This document shows positions 1-7,378 of a DNA stretch of 13,082 nucleotides, piece after piece. Under the pieces are notes generated by a model. That model was not told where the DNA came from and did not search any database. It saw only the letters and a list, made by a program, of their open reading frames with translations. The stretch is from NCBI GenBank assembly GCA_030049955.1, contig JASIJX010000381.1:1-13082 (forward strand). The letters run 5' to 3'. The stretch's first letter is position 1. The number at the start of each line of letters is the position of its first letter. The translations under genes were made by a program, and so were the position numbers. This DNA is from Acidobacteriaceae bacterium. Its GTDB lineage: Bacteria > Acidobacteriota > Terriglobia > Terriglobales > Acidobacteriaceae.

Positions 1-242
1 TGGCTGTGCCGCCAATCCCAGTATTCCTTTTGTTCGTCCTTGCTGCGCTTATTGAAATCCTTGTGATCGCGGTGAGTGTCATGCTCCCACTGGACGTAAT
101 AACCGTTCTCCGTGTCCCAATTATGGTAGTCGTGATAGTACGGATCGTAGACGCGCGCGTGAACCGCGCAGCCTGTAATATTCGGCGCAAGCAATGCCGC
201 CGCCAGTAAGAGCGGGGCGCAACTGCTGGGGAATGAACGCAT
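1..242 (-). CDS. Small Tyr/His/Trp-rich lipoprotein, partial (runs off left edge)
   Basis: The frame opens with an ATG at 242 and stays open to base 1, giving 80 residues and no stop. A good Shine-Dalgarno (GGAG at 253-250, 7 bases before the ATG) fixes the start. The N-terminus is a lipoprotein signal peptide: MRSF, a Leu/Ala core, then a lipobox reading I-T-G-C near residue 27, so the mature protein should be lipid-anchored. The visible mature part is rich in aromatic and charged residues (YDPYYHDYHNWDTENGYYV; EYWDWRHSH). I recall short secreted proteins of this style from acidobacteria, but I know no function. It lies 74 bases after the SGNH hydrolase on the same strand and may be co-transcribed. 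The gene is real with good confidence; its role is unknown. Confidence 0.72.
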   Translation of the reverse strand, partial: MRSFPSSCAPLLLAAALLAPNITGCAVHARVYDPYYHDYHNWDTENGYYVQWEHDTHRDHKDFNKRSKDEQKEYWDWRHS

Positions 243-279
243 TCACTGTCTCCTTCCATGGCATCGATGCGCTTTTCAC

Positions 280-297
280 CCTGGGTGTTTCCCCAGG
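280..297 (-). other. Short hairpin between SGNH hydrolase and lipoprotein genes
   Basis: CCTGGG and CCCAGG form a 6-bp stem with a 6-base loop in the 74-base gap between the two minus-strand genes. No T-run follows, so it is not a convincing terminator. It could attenuate or process a shared transcript, or be chance. Confidence 0.2.
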
Positions 298-316
298 TAA
301 TGAAATTTCCGGCAGG

Positions 317-1570
317 CTATTTCGCGAAGAGCGCAAGGTCGATGCTCGCGGCCATCGCTCGATACCCTTCGTCACTCGGGTGCAAATGGTCGCCGGAATC
401 GTCAGCGGCGGCAAAAGCATTGGGGTTCTGCGGGTCGCGCGTGGCCTTGTCGAAATCGGCCACGCCGTCGAAGACGCCGCTCGTGCGGATCCACTCATTC
501 ACCTGCTCACGGATCTGCTCGCCCTTTTCCGAGTAATAGTTCGCGCCGCCGTAAGGCGTGAGCGTCGCGCCGATCGCCTTGATTCCGTGCTCGTGTGCGG
601 CGTCCACAATCTGGCGCAGACCGGCCTCGAGCTGCTCGGCAGTCACGTCGTCTTCCGGCGCCGAAAGGTGTGCCAACCGCCCGATGTCGTTGATGCTCTC
701 AAGCACGACCACGTACCGCACGCCGTTCTGCGCAAGCACATCGCGGTCAAGACGTGCCAAAGCATTTGGACCGGTTTGGTCGTTGAGCACGCGATTGCCG
801 CCGATGCCCTCGTCAAGAACCGAAACGGCCTTGAGTTGCGGGTCCTGCTGCAGACGCTCGGCCAGAAAATCCGGCCACCGGCGGTTGGCGTTGCGCGTCG
901 AGTGTGCGCCGTCGGTAATCGAATCGCCCAGCGCGACGATAGCTCGCGAGCCTTCGGTTGAAGGCACGTCGATGCCGTCAAAGAAGTACCAGGAACCCAG
1001 GACTGTTGCCTGGCCAACTTCCTGACCAGCTCCCTGCTCCAGATCGGCTGCCTGCGCTACGTCGCCGGTGACAAAGAAATTGTCCTGGTCGGCGAAATCG
1101 TGGTAGGTTTCGCTGCGCATGATCTGCGACGGAATGTAAAAACTGACGGCAACGTCGGAAAGCGGCGCGACCGCGATATCGACTGGATCGGAGTACATGA
1201 CAGCGCCAGGAGGAATCCGCACCGTCGACGAGCCGGCGAAAGTAATCGGGCGATCGCTGCCCGGCTGGATCTTTGCCCCGCCGGCGCTCAGCGCCACGTG
1301 CGCGTCTGCGATGGTCAGCGGATCGGCGCCGAACTCGTTGGTGAAGCGGACGCGGATTCTCGGTCCGCCCGCGGAAAGATGCACGATCTCGCGCAACGTA
1401 GTTCCGCAAAACGGCCGCACGTGAAAGCCGCCCTCGGCCAGCATGGGCGACGCAGCCCAGGCGCCGACCCATTGCGGCTGCGGCTGAGGAGCGGATTGGG
1501 CGCGGCCGACTGCGCTGATGAAAACAAAAAAGAGAACAAGGCAGACAAGAGCGCAGATGCGGCGAAGCAT
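317..1570 (-). CDS. Secreted SGNH/GDSL-family hydrolase (esterase/lipase-like)
   Basis: A 417-residue protein. Residues 1-25 form a signal peptide (positive start, hydrophobic core, cleavage probably after GRAQ or nearby), so it acts outside the cytoplasm. Residues 30-205 look like a beta-rich N-terminal domain. The SGNH hydrolase domain follows with all four blocks: block I ALGDSITDG with nucleophile Ser217, block II GIGGNR (Gly258), block III ESINDIG (Asn294), and block V GDHLHP with Asp394 and His397. The family cleaves ester bonds; this two-domain layout resembles carbohydrate-ester hydrolases related to XynE-type proteins, so deacetylation of plant polysaccharide is plausible but not shown. 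The start is supported by GGAGGT about 8 bases upstream. It is divergent from the cupin gene. Confidence 0.93.
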   Translation of the reverse strand: MLRRICALVCLVLFFVFISAVGRAQSAPQPQPQWVGAWAASPMLAEGGFHVRPFCGTTLREIVHLSAGGPRIRVRFTNEFGADPLTIADAHVALSAGGAKIQPGSDRPITFAGSSTVRIPPGAVMYSDPVDIAVAPLSDVAVSFYIPSQIMRSETYHDFADQDNFFVTGDVAQAADLEQGAGQEVGQATVLGSWYFFDGIDVPSTEGSRAIVALGDSITDGAHSTRNANRRWPDFLAERLQQDPQLKAVSVLDEGIGGNRVLNDQTGPNALARLDRDVLAQNGVRYVVVLESINDIGRLAHLSAPEDDVTAEQLEAGLRQIVDAAHEHGIKAIGATLTPYGGANYYSEKGEQIREQVNEWIRTSGVFDGVADFDKATRDPQNPNAFAAADDSGDHLHPSDEGYRAMAASIDLALFAK

Positions 1571-1609
1571 GGTTGAAGACCTCCACGAAGCGATGAAAGT
1601 GCTGAGAAC

Positions 1610-1618
1610 CTTATAACA
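1610..1618 (-). promoter_or_regulatory. Extended -10 promoter for the SGNH hydrolase
   Basis: Read on the minus strand the bases are TGT-TATAAG, an extended -10 element about 40 bases before the hydrolase ATG. No good -35 is visible. It is mirrored by a matching element for the divergent cupin gene. Confidence 0.45.
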
Positions 1619-1655
1619 GCTTGACCTCGTGATGCCGGCGAGCTAAAGAAGTTGT

Positions 1656-1664
1656 TGTTATAGT
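1656..1664 (+). promoter_or_regulatory. Extended -10 promoter for the cupin gene
   Basis: TGT-TATAGT matches an extended -10 (5 of 6 core bases). The predicted transcript start is near 1671, just before the Shine-Dalgarno GGAGG at 1674-1678 and the ATG at 1686. A TTGACC at 1621-1626 is too far away to pair with this element but could serve TAAAGA at 1644-1649 instead. Confidence 0.4.
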
Positions 1665-1685
1665 CTCCGCATTGGAGGAGCGGTT

Positions 1686-2063
1686 ATGGCGGAAACGACG
1701 GCGTATCCATACGAAACGCGGCTGAACGTCCTGCACGGCCCTCTGGAACTAATCGACCTGCAGGCCATCGCAGGCGCGTGCACGTACAGGTGGTTCAACC
1801 AGACTCTTTGTCAGGTCAACGGATCGGTGGTCCGCGTGGGCATTATCGAAGGCGAGTACCACTGGCACAAGCACAACGAGGATGACGAGTTCTTCTACGT
1901 GGTTGAGGGAAAGCTTCTGATCGACCTGGAGGGACGGACGGTGGAGTTGAACCCTCGCCAGGGATTCGTGGTTCCCCGAGCTGTAATGCACCGCACCCGC
2001 GCGCCCCAGCGCACCCTGATCCTGATGGTGGAGAACGCTGGAATCATTCCGACAGGAAATTAG
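1686..2063 (+). CDS. Single-domain cupin protein
   Basis: A 125-residue cytoplasmic protein with one cupin barrel. The metal-binding motif is complete: His61-x-His63, four residues, Glu68, six residues, Gly75. The second motif supplies His102 in GFVVPRAVMHRTRAP. A bound metal is likely, and such small cupins act as isomerases, dioxygenases or binding proteins; nothing in the sequence chooses between these. GGAGG at 1674-1678 supports the start. It has its own promoter and precedes the membrane-protein pair by about 77 bases. A short GC hairpin (2063-2075) just after the stop lacks a T-run. Confidence 0.9.
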   Translation: MAETTAYPYETRLNVLHGPLELIDLQAIAGACTYRWFNQTLCQVNGSVVRVGIIEGEYHWHKHNEDDEFFYVVEGKLLIDLEGRTVELNPRQGFVVPRAVMHRTRAPQRTLILMVENAGIIPTGN

Positions 2064-2140
2064 CCGGCTACCGGCAGCGGCCACGCACGGTATCAATGCA
2101 ACGGGGGTCCATGCGCTATAGTCAAGAAGGAATGGCAACT

Positions 2141-2554
2141 ATGCCCAACAAGGCCGCTGCAGGCAAAGTCCCAGATCATGGTGCCGCCCAAGGGTTCGTC
2201 TACATGCCGCTGATCGCCGGCTGGCTCGTGCCCGGCGCGGGGCATTTCCTCGTCGGCAAGTGGATTCGCGGAACGCTGCTCGCCGCTGCGATCGTATGCA
2301 TGTTTGCGCTGGGGCTGGCGATGCACGGCAAGCTCTACACCAGCGCCCAGGACCTTCTGGACCTGCTGGGACTAGTCGGCGACCTGGGCAATGGCGCAAT
2401 GTACTTCGTGGGCCGGGCTCTCGGGCTGGGCGCGGCGCCGGTGCAGGTGACGACCGCCGATTACGGCAGCAAGTTCATCGTGGTGGCAGGGCTTTTGAAC
2501 GTGATTGCCGCGGTTGACGCGCACAATCTGCGAACCGGGAGGAAAGAGTCCTAG
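2141..2554 (+). CDS. Small multi-spanning membrane protein, DUF6677-like
   Basis: A 137-residue protein. Hydrophobic segments lie at about residues 20-35, 42-60 and 110-127. The stretch GWLVPGAGHFLVGKWIRG recalls the Pro/Gly/His/Lys/Arg-Gly loop of small TM2-like membrane proteins and of the DUF6677 family that I associate with acidobacteria. Function is unknown. The start at 2141 is chosen because AGAAGGA (2125-2131) lies 9 bases upstream; the in-frame ATG at 2132 is too close to that site, and the one at 2096 has none. Its stop codon overlaps the GTG of the next gene, which implies coupled translation and a shared function. Confidence 0.75.
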   Translation: MPNKAAAGKVPDHGAAQGFVYMPLIAGWLVPGAGHFLVGKWIRGTLLAAAIVCMFALGLAMHGKLYTSAQDLLDLLGLVGDLGNGAMYFVGRALGLGAAPVQVTTADYGSKFIVVAGLLNVIAAVDAHNLRTGRKES

Positions 2555-2733
2555 TGTTCCGTCCCTCGCATTTTCTGGCCGTTCTCCTGTTCGCGTTGTT
2601 TGCGTCCACGGTGTTCGGCATCACCCAGCGCGAAACTCCACGGCGGATGTTCCGCTACGGCGTTTATTGCTTCGCGCTGTTTGTAGGCTCGGCCATCGTG
2701 CTGAGCTGGGTAATGTATTTCATCGCGCCGTAG
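2554..2733 (+). CDS. Small membrane protein coupled to the DUF6677-like gene
   Basis: A 59-residue protein starting with GTG at 2554, which shares its first base with the upstream stop (TAGTG). GGAGG at 2538-2542 lies 11 bases before the start. Two hydrophobic segments are visible: residues 6-24 (HFLAVLLFALFASTVFG) and residues 37-57 (VYCFALFVGSAIVLSWVMYF). They are joined by a charged loop with ITQRETPRRMFRYG, so it should be a two-helix hairpin in the inner membrane. I do not recognise the family. It is short and starts with GTG, so automatic calling could miss it. Base use matches its neighbour and the stop falls just before the convergent acetyltransferase gene. Confidence 0.65.
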   Translation: MFRPSHFLAVLLFALFASTVFGITQRETPRRMFRYGVYCFALFVGSAIVLSWVMYFIAP

Positions 2734-2739
2734 ATTGCA

Positions 2740-2756
2740 GCGGTTCTCTCAACCGC
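2740..2756. terminator. Possible bidirectional hairpin between convergent genes
   Basis: GCGGTT, a 5-base loop CTCTC, then AACCGC make a perfect 6-bp stem. It sits between the end of the small membrane protein and the end of the GNAT gene, overlapping the stop codon of the latter (2749-2751). No T-run follows on either strand, so termination is only suggested by position. Confidence 0.3.
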
Positions 2757-3738
2757 GCCGCCGCTCCCATACAGACGCGTCAAAGGCGTGCTGGCAAGTG
2801 TAGCCTTCCTGCCGGTAGAGCTCGATCGCGTGATCGTTGGCTTCCGTTACCGTGAGCGAAATCTCGGTTGCACCCTGGCGCATAAAGCCGAATGCGGCAA
2901 TCGAGAGCAGCAGCCGCGCGAGGCCGTTGCGGCGATAGGCCGGATGAACGCAAAGCTGGGTAATGTGGCCGCTCTGCGGACTCACCCGCGAGCCTAGGAT
3001 CAGCGCAACCGGCTCGCGCCGGGTGCGGTCCACGATCACGTGAGAAACCGGAGCCGAAAAAGCGCCGCAGCCCGCATACCGCACGATATTGTTCAAAAAG
3101 CGCGTCGATCCGTGAATGGTGCGGTACTGATCGTTGATCAGGCTGTCGGGATGACCGTGATATGCTTCGCAGATGAGCCGCGCTGCGGGCGTCAGATCCT
3201 CTTCGCTCCAGGCGCGCAGCTCAAGGCCGGCGGGCAGATTGGCCCGCGGCTGTGTCCAGTGGTCGCGCAGTGCCTGCACCATGTAGAGCCGGCGGAAGAT
3301 CTCAAACCCTGACTCGCGGAAGATATCCGCATGAGAGCCGGAAGGGTGCAGAAGCAGCTGCGATTCGATGCGCTCCACCTGCGGCGAATTGACCAGCAGT
3401 TCGAGCAGATGCCGAAGCAGGGTCTCCTCAACCGCGTGCGCCGAACCGGGCCCGAACGAAGGAGCGTCCGCAGCGGCCATGGCAAACACCTCGCCGACCA
3501 CCGCTTTGGTCTCTTCATAAACGCTGAAAACGTAGCCGATAGGCTGGTCAGATTCGATGGCCGCATAGCCGGGCAGCATGTGGCTGTCCAGGTACTGCAT
3601 CAGCAGCTTGGCCGAAGCGCGGTAATCCCAGTGCAGGCGCTGCCGCCACATCTCGCCTTCGGCCTCCAGTACCGGGCGCAGCTTGTGCGAGGCAAAGTGC
3701 CGCAGGTCAAGGATTTCGATAGATGTGCCGGTTGCCAT
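2749..3738 (-). CDS. GNAT-family N-acetyltransferase (tandem GNAT fold)
   Basis: From the ATG at 3738 the protein has 329 residues. The C-terminal half holds a clear GNAT acetyl-CoA site: HITQLCVHPAYRRNGLARLL (around 258-277) with the pyrophosphate-binding R-R-N-G-L-A, then ISLTVTEANDHAIELYRQEGY (293-313). The N-terminal half (IGYVFSVYEE..., residues 67-160) resembles a second, degenerate GNAT unit. The substrate is unknown. The start is uncertain: the frame extends to a GTG at 3867, preceded by AAAAGGG and only 30 bases from the glycosyltransferase stop, which would add 43 residues without domain features. I prefer 3738 because the recognisable fold begins with the IEILDLRHF stretch. It is probably co-transcribed with the upstream glycosyltransferase. 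Confidence 0.85.
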   Translation of the reverse strand: MATGTSIEILDLRHFASHKLRPVLEAEGEMWRQRLHWDYRASAKLLMQYLDSHMLPGYAAIESDQPIGYVFSVYEETKAVVGEVFAMAAADAPSFGPGSAHAVEETLLRHLLELLVNSPQVERIESQLLLHPSGSHADIFRESGFEIFRRLYMVQALRDHWTQPRANLPAGLELRAWSEEDLTPAARLICEAYHGHPDSLINDQYRTIHGSTRFLNNIVRYAGCGAFSAPVSHVIVDRTRREPVALILGSRVSPQSGHITQLCVHPAYRRNGLARLLLSIAAFGFMRQGATEISLTVTEANDHAIELYRQEGYTCQHAFDASVWERRRG

Positions 3739-3897
3739 GCTTCTCTGTTCGCTTAGACGCAACTGCTCGCTCATGAGCCAAAACGGATGCGACTCTCCCC
3801 GCAAAGCCATGCGGTCACTTTGACATGACTGCGGAACGTCCGCAAGCTCGATTCGCGTCAATCGCACAGCACCCTTTTCGCTGCCCGAAGACGATCC

Positions 3898-5745
3898 TCA
3901 GCGCTTCCCGACAAGGTACACTTCCAGACCCTGTTCCGGCCAGCCGAAAAGTTCCTCGTAATGTCGGCCTTCCAGGTACTCTTCGAGTGCGGCCTGGGTG
4001 TGCAGGTCTGCGCCGTGGCGGCCTGTAACGCGAACCACGAGCAGATGTTGTTCGTCCGGCACGCCGCTTTCCTCATAGTTCACAACCTCGTGATTGCGAT
4101 AGAAGGAAAGGCCATATTCGACGTCGCGGCGCACCCTGAATACGGCGACCGTCTCGTCGGCCGGCGCAATCGAGTCCAGCCGTTGGGCCAGCGGCCGGGC
4201 TGAATAAGTGCGGTCGAGCAGATGGATGACGCGTTTGGTGGAATTGATGGCGGGGATGCCGAAGAATGGACCGACGCCATAGAGAAAGAACATCAGGACC
4301 ACCAGTACCGAGCAGGTAACCAGCCGGAGACGGTGGACGCCGAAAGCATTTGTCACGATCAGGATAAGCAGCGCCGCTCCCACCGCAGCCGCGCCGGCCG
4401 CAGCCAGAACAGGCCCCGGCGGCATAGCTTCGCCATGAGCGACGAACCACGGCAGCAGCAGCACCACCAGAGTCATGATTCCGCATACCAGCGAGTGGCC
4501 GAGGAGAATCCACGGATTGAGGCCGCCCGGACTGGATGGGTTTTGATTCGACGGATTCGGACGGCGGCGGAACAGAAAATCGCCGGTCAGAATCGTAATG
4601 GGCGGAATGGAAGGCAGAATATAGCCCGGCAGCTTGGATTGAGAAAAGCTGAAGAAGATGATTGGAATCAGCGCCCAGAGAACGAGAAATTCGGGAAAAG
4701 CGTCGCCTGGCCGGTTGACCGAAACCGGCTTGCCGGCCTTGGAATGCCGTAGGCGCCACTCCGCCACCGAAGTCTGAATGCCGTCAATCAGTGCCCGCAG
4801 CGCAACCACCGACCACGGCATCACAGCCAGCACAACTACGGCCAGGTAGTACCAGAAGGGCTGTTCATGCTGGAACCGGTCGGTAGCGAAGCGTTCCAGA
4901 TTGTGCTCGAGGAAAAACTCGCGGAAAAAGGTTGGGTTCTGGTGCTGAACAGCGATGAACCATGGCAGCACCATGGCAAAGTAAAGCACGATGCCCGGCC
5001 ACCAAAGCGAACGGCGGACGATATGCCACTCCTTGCGCAGAAGGGCAAAGGCGGCGATGATGACGAAGGCCAGAAATGGCGCAACCGGCCCCTTGGCTAG
5101 CGTCGCCAGTCCGGTAAAAAAATAAATGTCATAAAGCCAGAACTTTGAGCCGGTTTCGTACCATGCGTACCACCCCAGCAGGCCGATACAGAGTGGCGCG
5201 GCCATCTGCATGTCTGTCGAGGCGCCGCGCGAAAAGCTAATGATGCCCGCGCAAGCCACAGTGATCAGCGCCGCATCCAGATGCCCGCCCGGCCGGAACC
5301 GGCGCATATGCAGGTAGATGAGGCAGATCATGATGAAGGCGAATGAAGTCGAAGGCAGCCGCGCGCTCCAATCGTGTACGCCAAAATCCTGAAACAGGAA
5401 CATGGCCCGCCAGTAGTAGAGCGCAGGCTTCTCCAGCCACGGGCGGCCATAGAGGTACGGCGTAACGCAGGCGCTCAGCTTGCCCTCGATCGTATGGGCA
5501 GAGTCGAAGCGCACCAGCATTTCGTGGGCGATCTGCGCGTAGCGCGGCTCATCGGCGCCGACCAGTCCCATGCCGTCGCCGCCGAAGATAGGCACGACGC
5601 CGTAGAGCAGAAAGTAGACAGTAAACGCCAGAAAGACCACCGCCTCGCGGGTGGTGGCCCAGGCGAGAAAACTCCTGCCGCGACTTTGCAGCAAATTCTG
5701 TTGCGGCAGATCCGGGGTCACAGGCGATTCCCCTTGAGATCCCAT
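3898..5745 (-). CDS. ArnT/PMT-type integral membrane glycosyltransferase (GT83-like)
   Basis: A 615-residue protein with about a dozen hydrophobic helices in the first ~500 residues and a soluble C-terminal domain (~510-615). The family hallmarks are in the first periplasmic loop: ADEPRYAQIAHEML (catalytic-type Asp65-Glu66 and Arg68) and WLEKPALYYW (residues 103-112). ArnT-like enzymes move a sugar from a polyprenyl-phosphate carrier to lipid A, protein or another acceptor at the outer face of the inner membrane. The acceptor here cannot be told, and no lipid A or aminoarabinose genes are adjacent. A GGAG 11 bases upstream supports the start. The 211 bases upstream to rbfA hold no gene that I can support. 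Confidence 0.9.
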   Translation of the reverse strand: MGSQGESPVTPDLPQQNLLQSRGRSFLAWATTREAVVFLAFTVYFLLYGVVPIFGGDGMGLVGADEPRYAQIAHEMLVRFDSAHTIEGKLSACVTPYLYGRPWLEKPALYYWRAMFLFQDFGVHDWSARLPSTSFAFIMICLIYLHMRRFRPGGHLDAALITVACAGIISFSRGASTDMQMAAPLCIGLLGWYAWYETGSKFWLYDIYFFTGLATLAKGPVAPFLAFVIIAAFALLRKEWHIVRRSLWWPGIVLYFAMVLPWFIAVQHQNPTFFREFFLEHNLERFATDRFQHEQPFWYYLAVVVLAVMPWSVVALRALIDGIQTSVAEWRLRHSKAGKPVSVNRPGDAFPEFLVLWALIPIIFFSFSQSKLPGYILPSIPPITILTGDFLFRRRPNPSNQNPSSPGGLNPWILLGHSLVCGIMTLVVLLLPWFVAHGEAMPPGPVLAAAGAAAVGAALLILIVTNAFGVHRLRLVTCSVLVVLMFFLYGVGPFFGIPAINSTKRVIHLLDRTYSARPLAQRLDSIAPADETVAVFRVRRDVEYGLSFYRNHEVVNYEESGVPDEQHLLVVRVTGRHGADLHTQAALEEYLEGRHYEELFGWPEQGLEVYLVGKR

Positions 5746-5956
5746 TTCCAGCAGTTCTCCAAAACCACAAACCGGCGACTACAGACCGGGCCCGCGCGCA
5801 GCAAGGCCGGCACGCAGGTAAAGCGAAACCGCTCAACTTCCAGAACTTCGGGAAACGCCCGGTCTCGCAAACAGAGACTCTTCTCCGTGTGCAGTCAGGG
5901 TCAAGGCTATCAGATTGGCGGGGCTGGTCCCCAAGAGCGGGAGAAGCCGGCCTGCG

Positions 5957-6460
5957 TTATTGCTGAGGAGCTTCCCGGTCGCTCGCTGGCTGTTCGTTCG
6001 ATGGCGGCTTCTGCAGCTCCGGCCCACGGTGCCCCGGACTGCGCTGTCCCAGTCTCTGCTCCCCCGGCTTTTGCTGTTCTGCCCGGCGCGAAGACTTGCC
6101 GGCGCGCTCGAGCAGTTCTTCGATCCTCGCCTGAAAGCGCCCCGAGCGATCGGCCAGAAAACTGAGATCGGGAACGTGGCGCACGCCCATCCGCTCCTTC
6201 AGCTCGTAGCGGATGTGACCTTTAGCGGACTCGAGAGCCGCGATGGTCTGCGCTTCGGCCTTGGCGATATCGGCAACTGAGTTGTCGACTGCCACGTACA
6301 CGCGCGCCGATTTGCCGCCGGGGTTGAGCACCACTTCGCTCACATAGCAGAAGGCAATGCGTGGATCCGTGAGCTCGCCTTCAATCATGGCGCCGATCTC
6401 TTCGCGCAGCGCCTCAGCCACCCGGTCCTGATGATGCTTGCGCGCCCTGTGTTCCGGCAT
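5957..6460 (-). CDS. rbfA: Ribosome-binding factor A
   Basis: A 167-residue protein needed for 30S subunit maturation (16S rRNA 5' end, cold adaptation). Residues 1-120 form the KH-like RbfA fold: the RxxRVAEALREEI start, ELTDPRI, YVSEVVLNPGGKSARVYV, and VPDLSFLADRSGRFQARIEE. Residues 121-167 are an extra hydrophilic tail rich in Gln, Pro, Glu and Arg, probably disordered; many RbfA proteins stop near residue 120-130. GGAGG (6470-6466) lies 5 bases before the ATG. RbfA genes normally follow infB, often with ylxP between. Here neither is adjacent, and ylxP lies about 2 kb upstream on the same strand. Confidence 0.95.
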   Translation of the reverse strand: MPEHRARKHHQDRVAEALREEIGAMIEGELTDPRIAFCYVSEVVLNPGGKSARVYVAVDNSVADIAKAEAQTIAALESAKGHIRYELKERMGVRHVPDLSFLADRSGRFQARIEELLERAGKSSRRAEQQKPGEQRLGQRSPGHRGPELQKPPSNEQPASDREAPQQ

Positions 6461-6882
6461 CTGCGCCTCCTAGCCTGAGCTAAACCCATCAGGATAGCAG
6501 AGGTCGCGCAATCTAAATGCCTTCACTCGGGCTCACGTTTCGAACACCTGAAAAAGCCGGTTCGGCCGCATCTGGTTCGGCCCCATCTAAGGAACGCACG
6601 TCAAAAGCAACCTGCAATCGAACTTCTTTGCAAACATTGCAATTAATTCAGCTGGATTTTGCTAAGTTGAGACTCTGGCGCGAAGTCGCAACCATGAAAT
6701 CGCAATCGCCCAGCAGCAGCGGAACTCTTTTGCTTTCAACACTTGCAAACATCGATCTTTGTTTTCACACACTTGCGGCATCTGATCCGCTAAGTCTCTT
6801 GTTTCCCACACTTAGTTTGAAAAAAATGTATTTTTCGAGAAACTGCTTCATCCGGGTTTGCGCCAGAACAACGGCCGCGCGG
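6461..6882. other. Gene-free region upstream of rbfA with short repeats
   Basis: No convincing gene on either strand. The part from about 6600 to 6850 is clearly AT-richer than its surroundings. TTGCAAACAT occurs at 6628-6637 and 6743-6752, and TTGCAA recurs at 6637-6642. ACACTT occurs at 6739, 6769 and 6808, the first two extended to ACACTTGC and each preceded by a TTTC tract. A near-palindrome of A and T runs lies at 6822-6835. Possible roles are an rbfA leader with regulator sites or a scar of the insertion that separated ylxP and rbfA. Confidence 0.45.
6491..6499 (-). promoter_or_regulatory. rbfA: Candidate extended -10 promoter for rbfA
   Basis: The minus-strand bases read TGC-TATCCT, about 30 bases before the rbfA ATG. 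This would give a leader of roughly 24 bases containing the GGAGG site. The -35 is poor (CATTTA), so the call rests on the extended -10 and position. Confidence 0.3.
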
Positions 6883-6897
6883 TTAAGACCGTGCGGC
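6874..6897 (-). terminator. Hairpin over the stop codon of the left VOC gene
   Basis: Two 10-base arms (GCCGCGCGGT and ACCGTGCGGC, plus strand) pair with one mismatch around a 4-base loop. The stem overlaps the stop codon (6883-6885). On the minus strand it is followed by a moderately T-rich GTTGTTCT, not a true T-run. It is a plausible terminator, partly constrained by coding sequence. Confidence 0.4.
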
Positions 6898-7353
6898 GCG
6901 CTCAAGTTCCGCAATGTCGAACTTCTTCATCTTCATCATCGCCTGCATGGCTTTGGAATGGCGAAGCAGCTCAGGCAAATGCGCAGGGACAACTTGCCAG
7001 CTCAGGCCGAATTTGTCTCGCAGCCAGCCGCACTGCACCTCCTGCCCGCCGGCCGTGAGGCGCGACCAATAGTAGTTGATCTCCTCCTGCTTCTCGCAGC
7101 GTATGACGAACGAGACAGCTTCATTGAAGCGGAACGCCGGGCCGCCATTGAGAGCAGTGAACTGGAGACCGTCGAGCTCGAATGAGACGGTCAGGACACC
7201 ACCCTTCGGACCGGGCGCGTCGCCGGTATTGCGCAGTTCGCCAGTCCGGCGCGAGTTGGGAAAGATGGAGATATAGAAATCGGCAGCCTCCTCGGCATTC
7301 GAATCGAACCACAGAAAAGGCGTGATACGGGAGGAATGGGCCAGAGCGCTCAT
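6883..7353 (-). CDS. VOC-superfamily protein, PhnB/3-dmu-9_3-mt type
   Basis: A 156-residue cytoplasmic protein of the glyoxalase/bleomycin-resistance fold. Recognisable stretches are TPFLWFDSNAEEAADFY (11-27), then IFPNS, a beta segment VLTVSFELDGLQFTALNGG, and the closing WLRDKFGLSWQVVP (110-123). The C-terminal AMQAMMKMKKFDIAELERA is typical of the PhnB-like subgroup. Such proteins are widespread, often next to HxlR or ArsR regulators, and mostly without a known substrate. No Shine-Dalgarno is visible. A -10-like TAGAAT lies 7 bases before the ATG, so the mRNA may be leaderless. It is divergent from the HxlR gene, which with its paralogue at 7969 suggests one regulated unit. Confidence 0.9.
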   Translation of the reverse strand: MSALAHSSRITPFLWFDSNAEEAADFYISIFPNSRRTGELRNTGDAPGPKGGVLTVSFELDGLQFTALNGGPAFRFNEAVSFVIRCEKQEEINYYWSRLTAGGQEVQCGWLRDKFGLSWQVVPAHLPELLRHSKAMQAMMKMKKFDIAELERAARS

Positions 7354-7360
7354 GAGAAGG

Positions 7361-7366
7361 ATTCTA
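7361..7366 (-). promoter_or_regulatory. -10 element of the left VOC gene (leaderless start)
   Basis: The minus-strand bases TAGAAT match 5 of 6 consensus bases and end 7 bases before the ATG at 7353, so transcription would begin at or next to the start codon. The -35 region falls on the palindrome at 7379-7391. Confidence 0.4.
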
Positions 7367-7378
7367 CGCAGAAGTAGA

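Noticed and set aside
194..961. Long plus-strand open frame opposite the SGNH hydrolase
   Set aside because: It is the antisense shadow of a gene with complete catalytic motifs; it has no ribosome site and an Arg/Val-rich low-information translation.
5374..6165. 263-codon plus-strand frame spanning the glycosyltransferase start and rbfA end
   Set aside because: Antisense to two certain genes, with a translation rich in Arg, Gln and Pro and no domain features.
6686..6698. 13-base sequence TCGCAACCATGAA identical to the start region of the right VOC gene (7961-7973)
   Set aside because: A few matches of this length are expected by chance in 13 kb, and no gene starts at the first copy.
6517..7185. 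Plus-strand frame from the rbfA spacer into the left VOC gene
   Set aside because: Its second half is antisense to a clear VOC gene, and the internal ATG at 6694 has no ribosome site or recognisable product.
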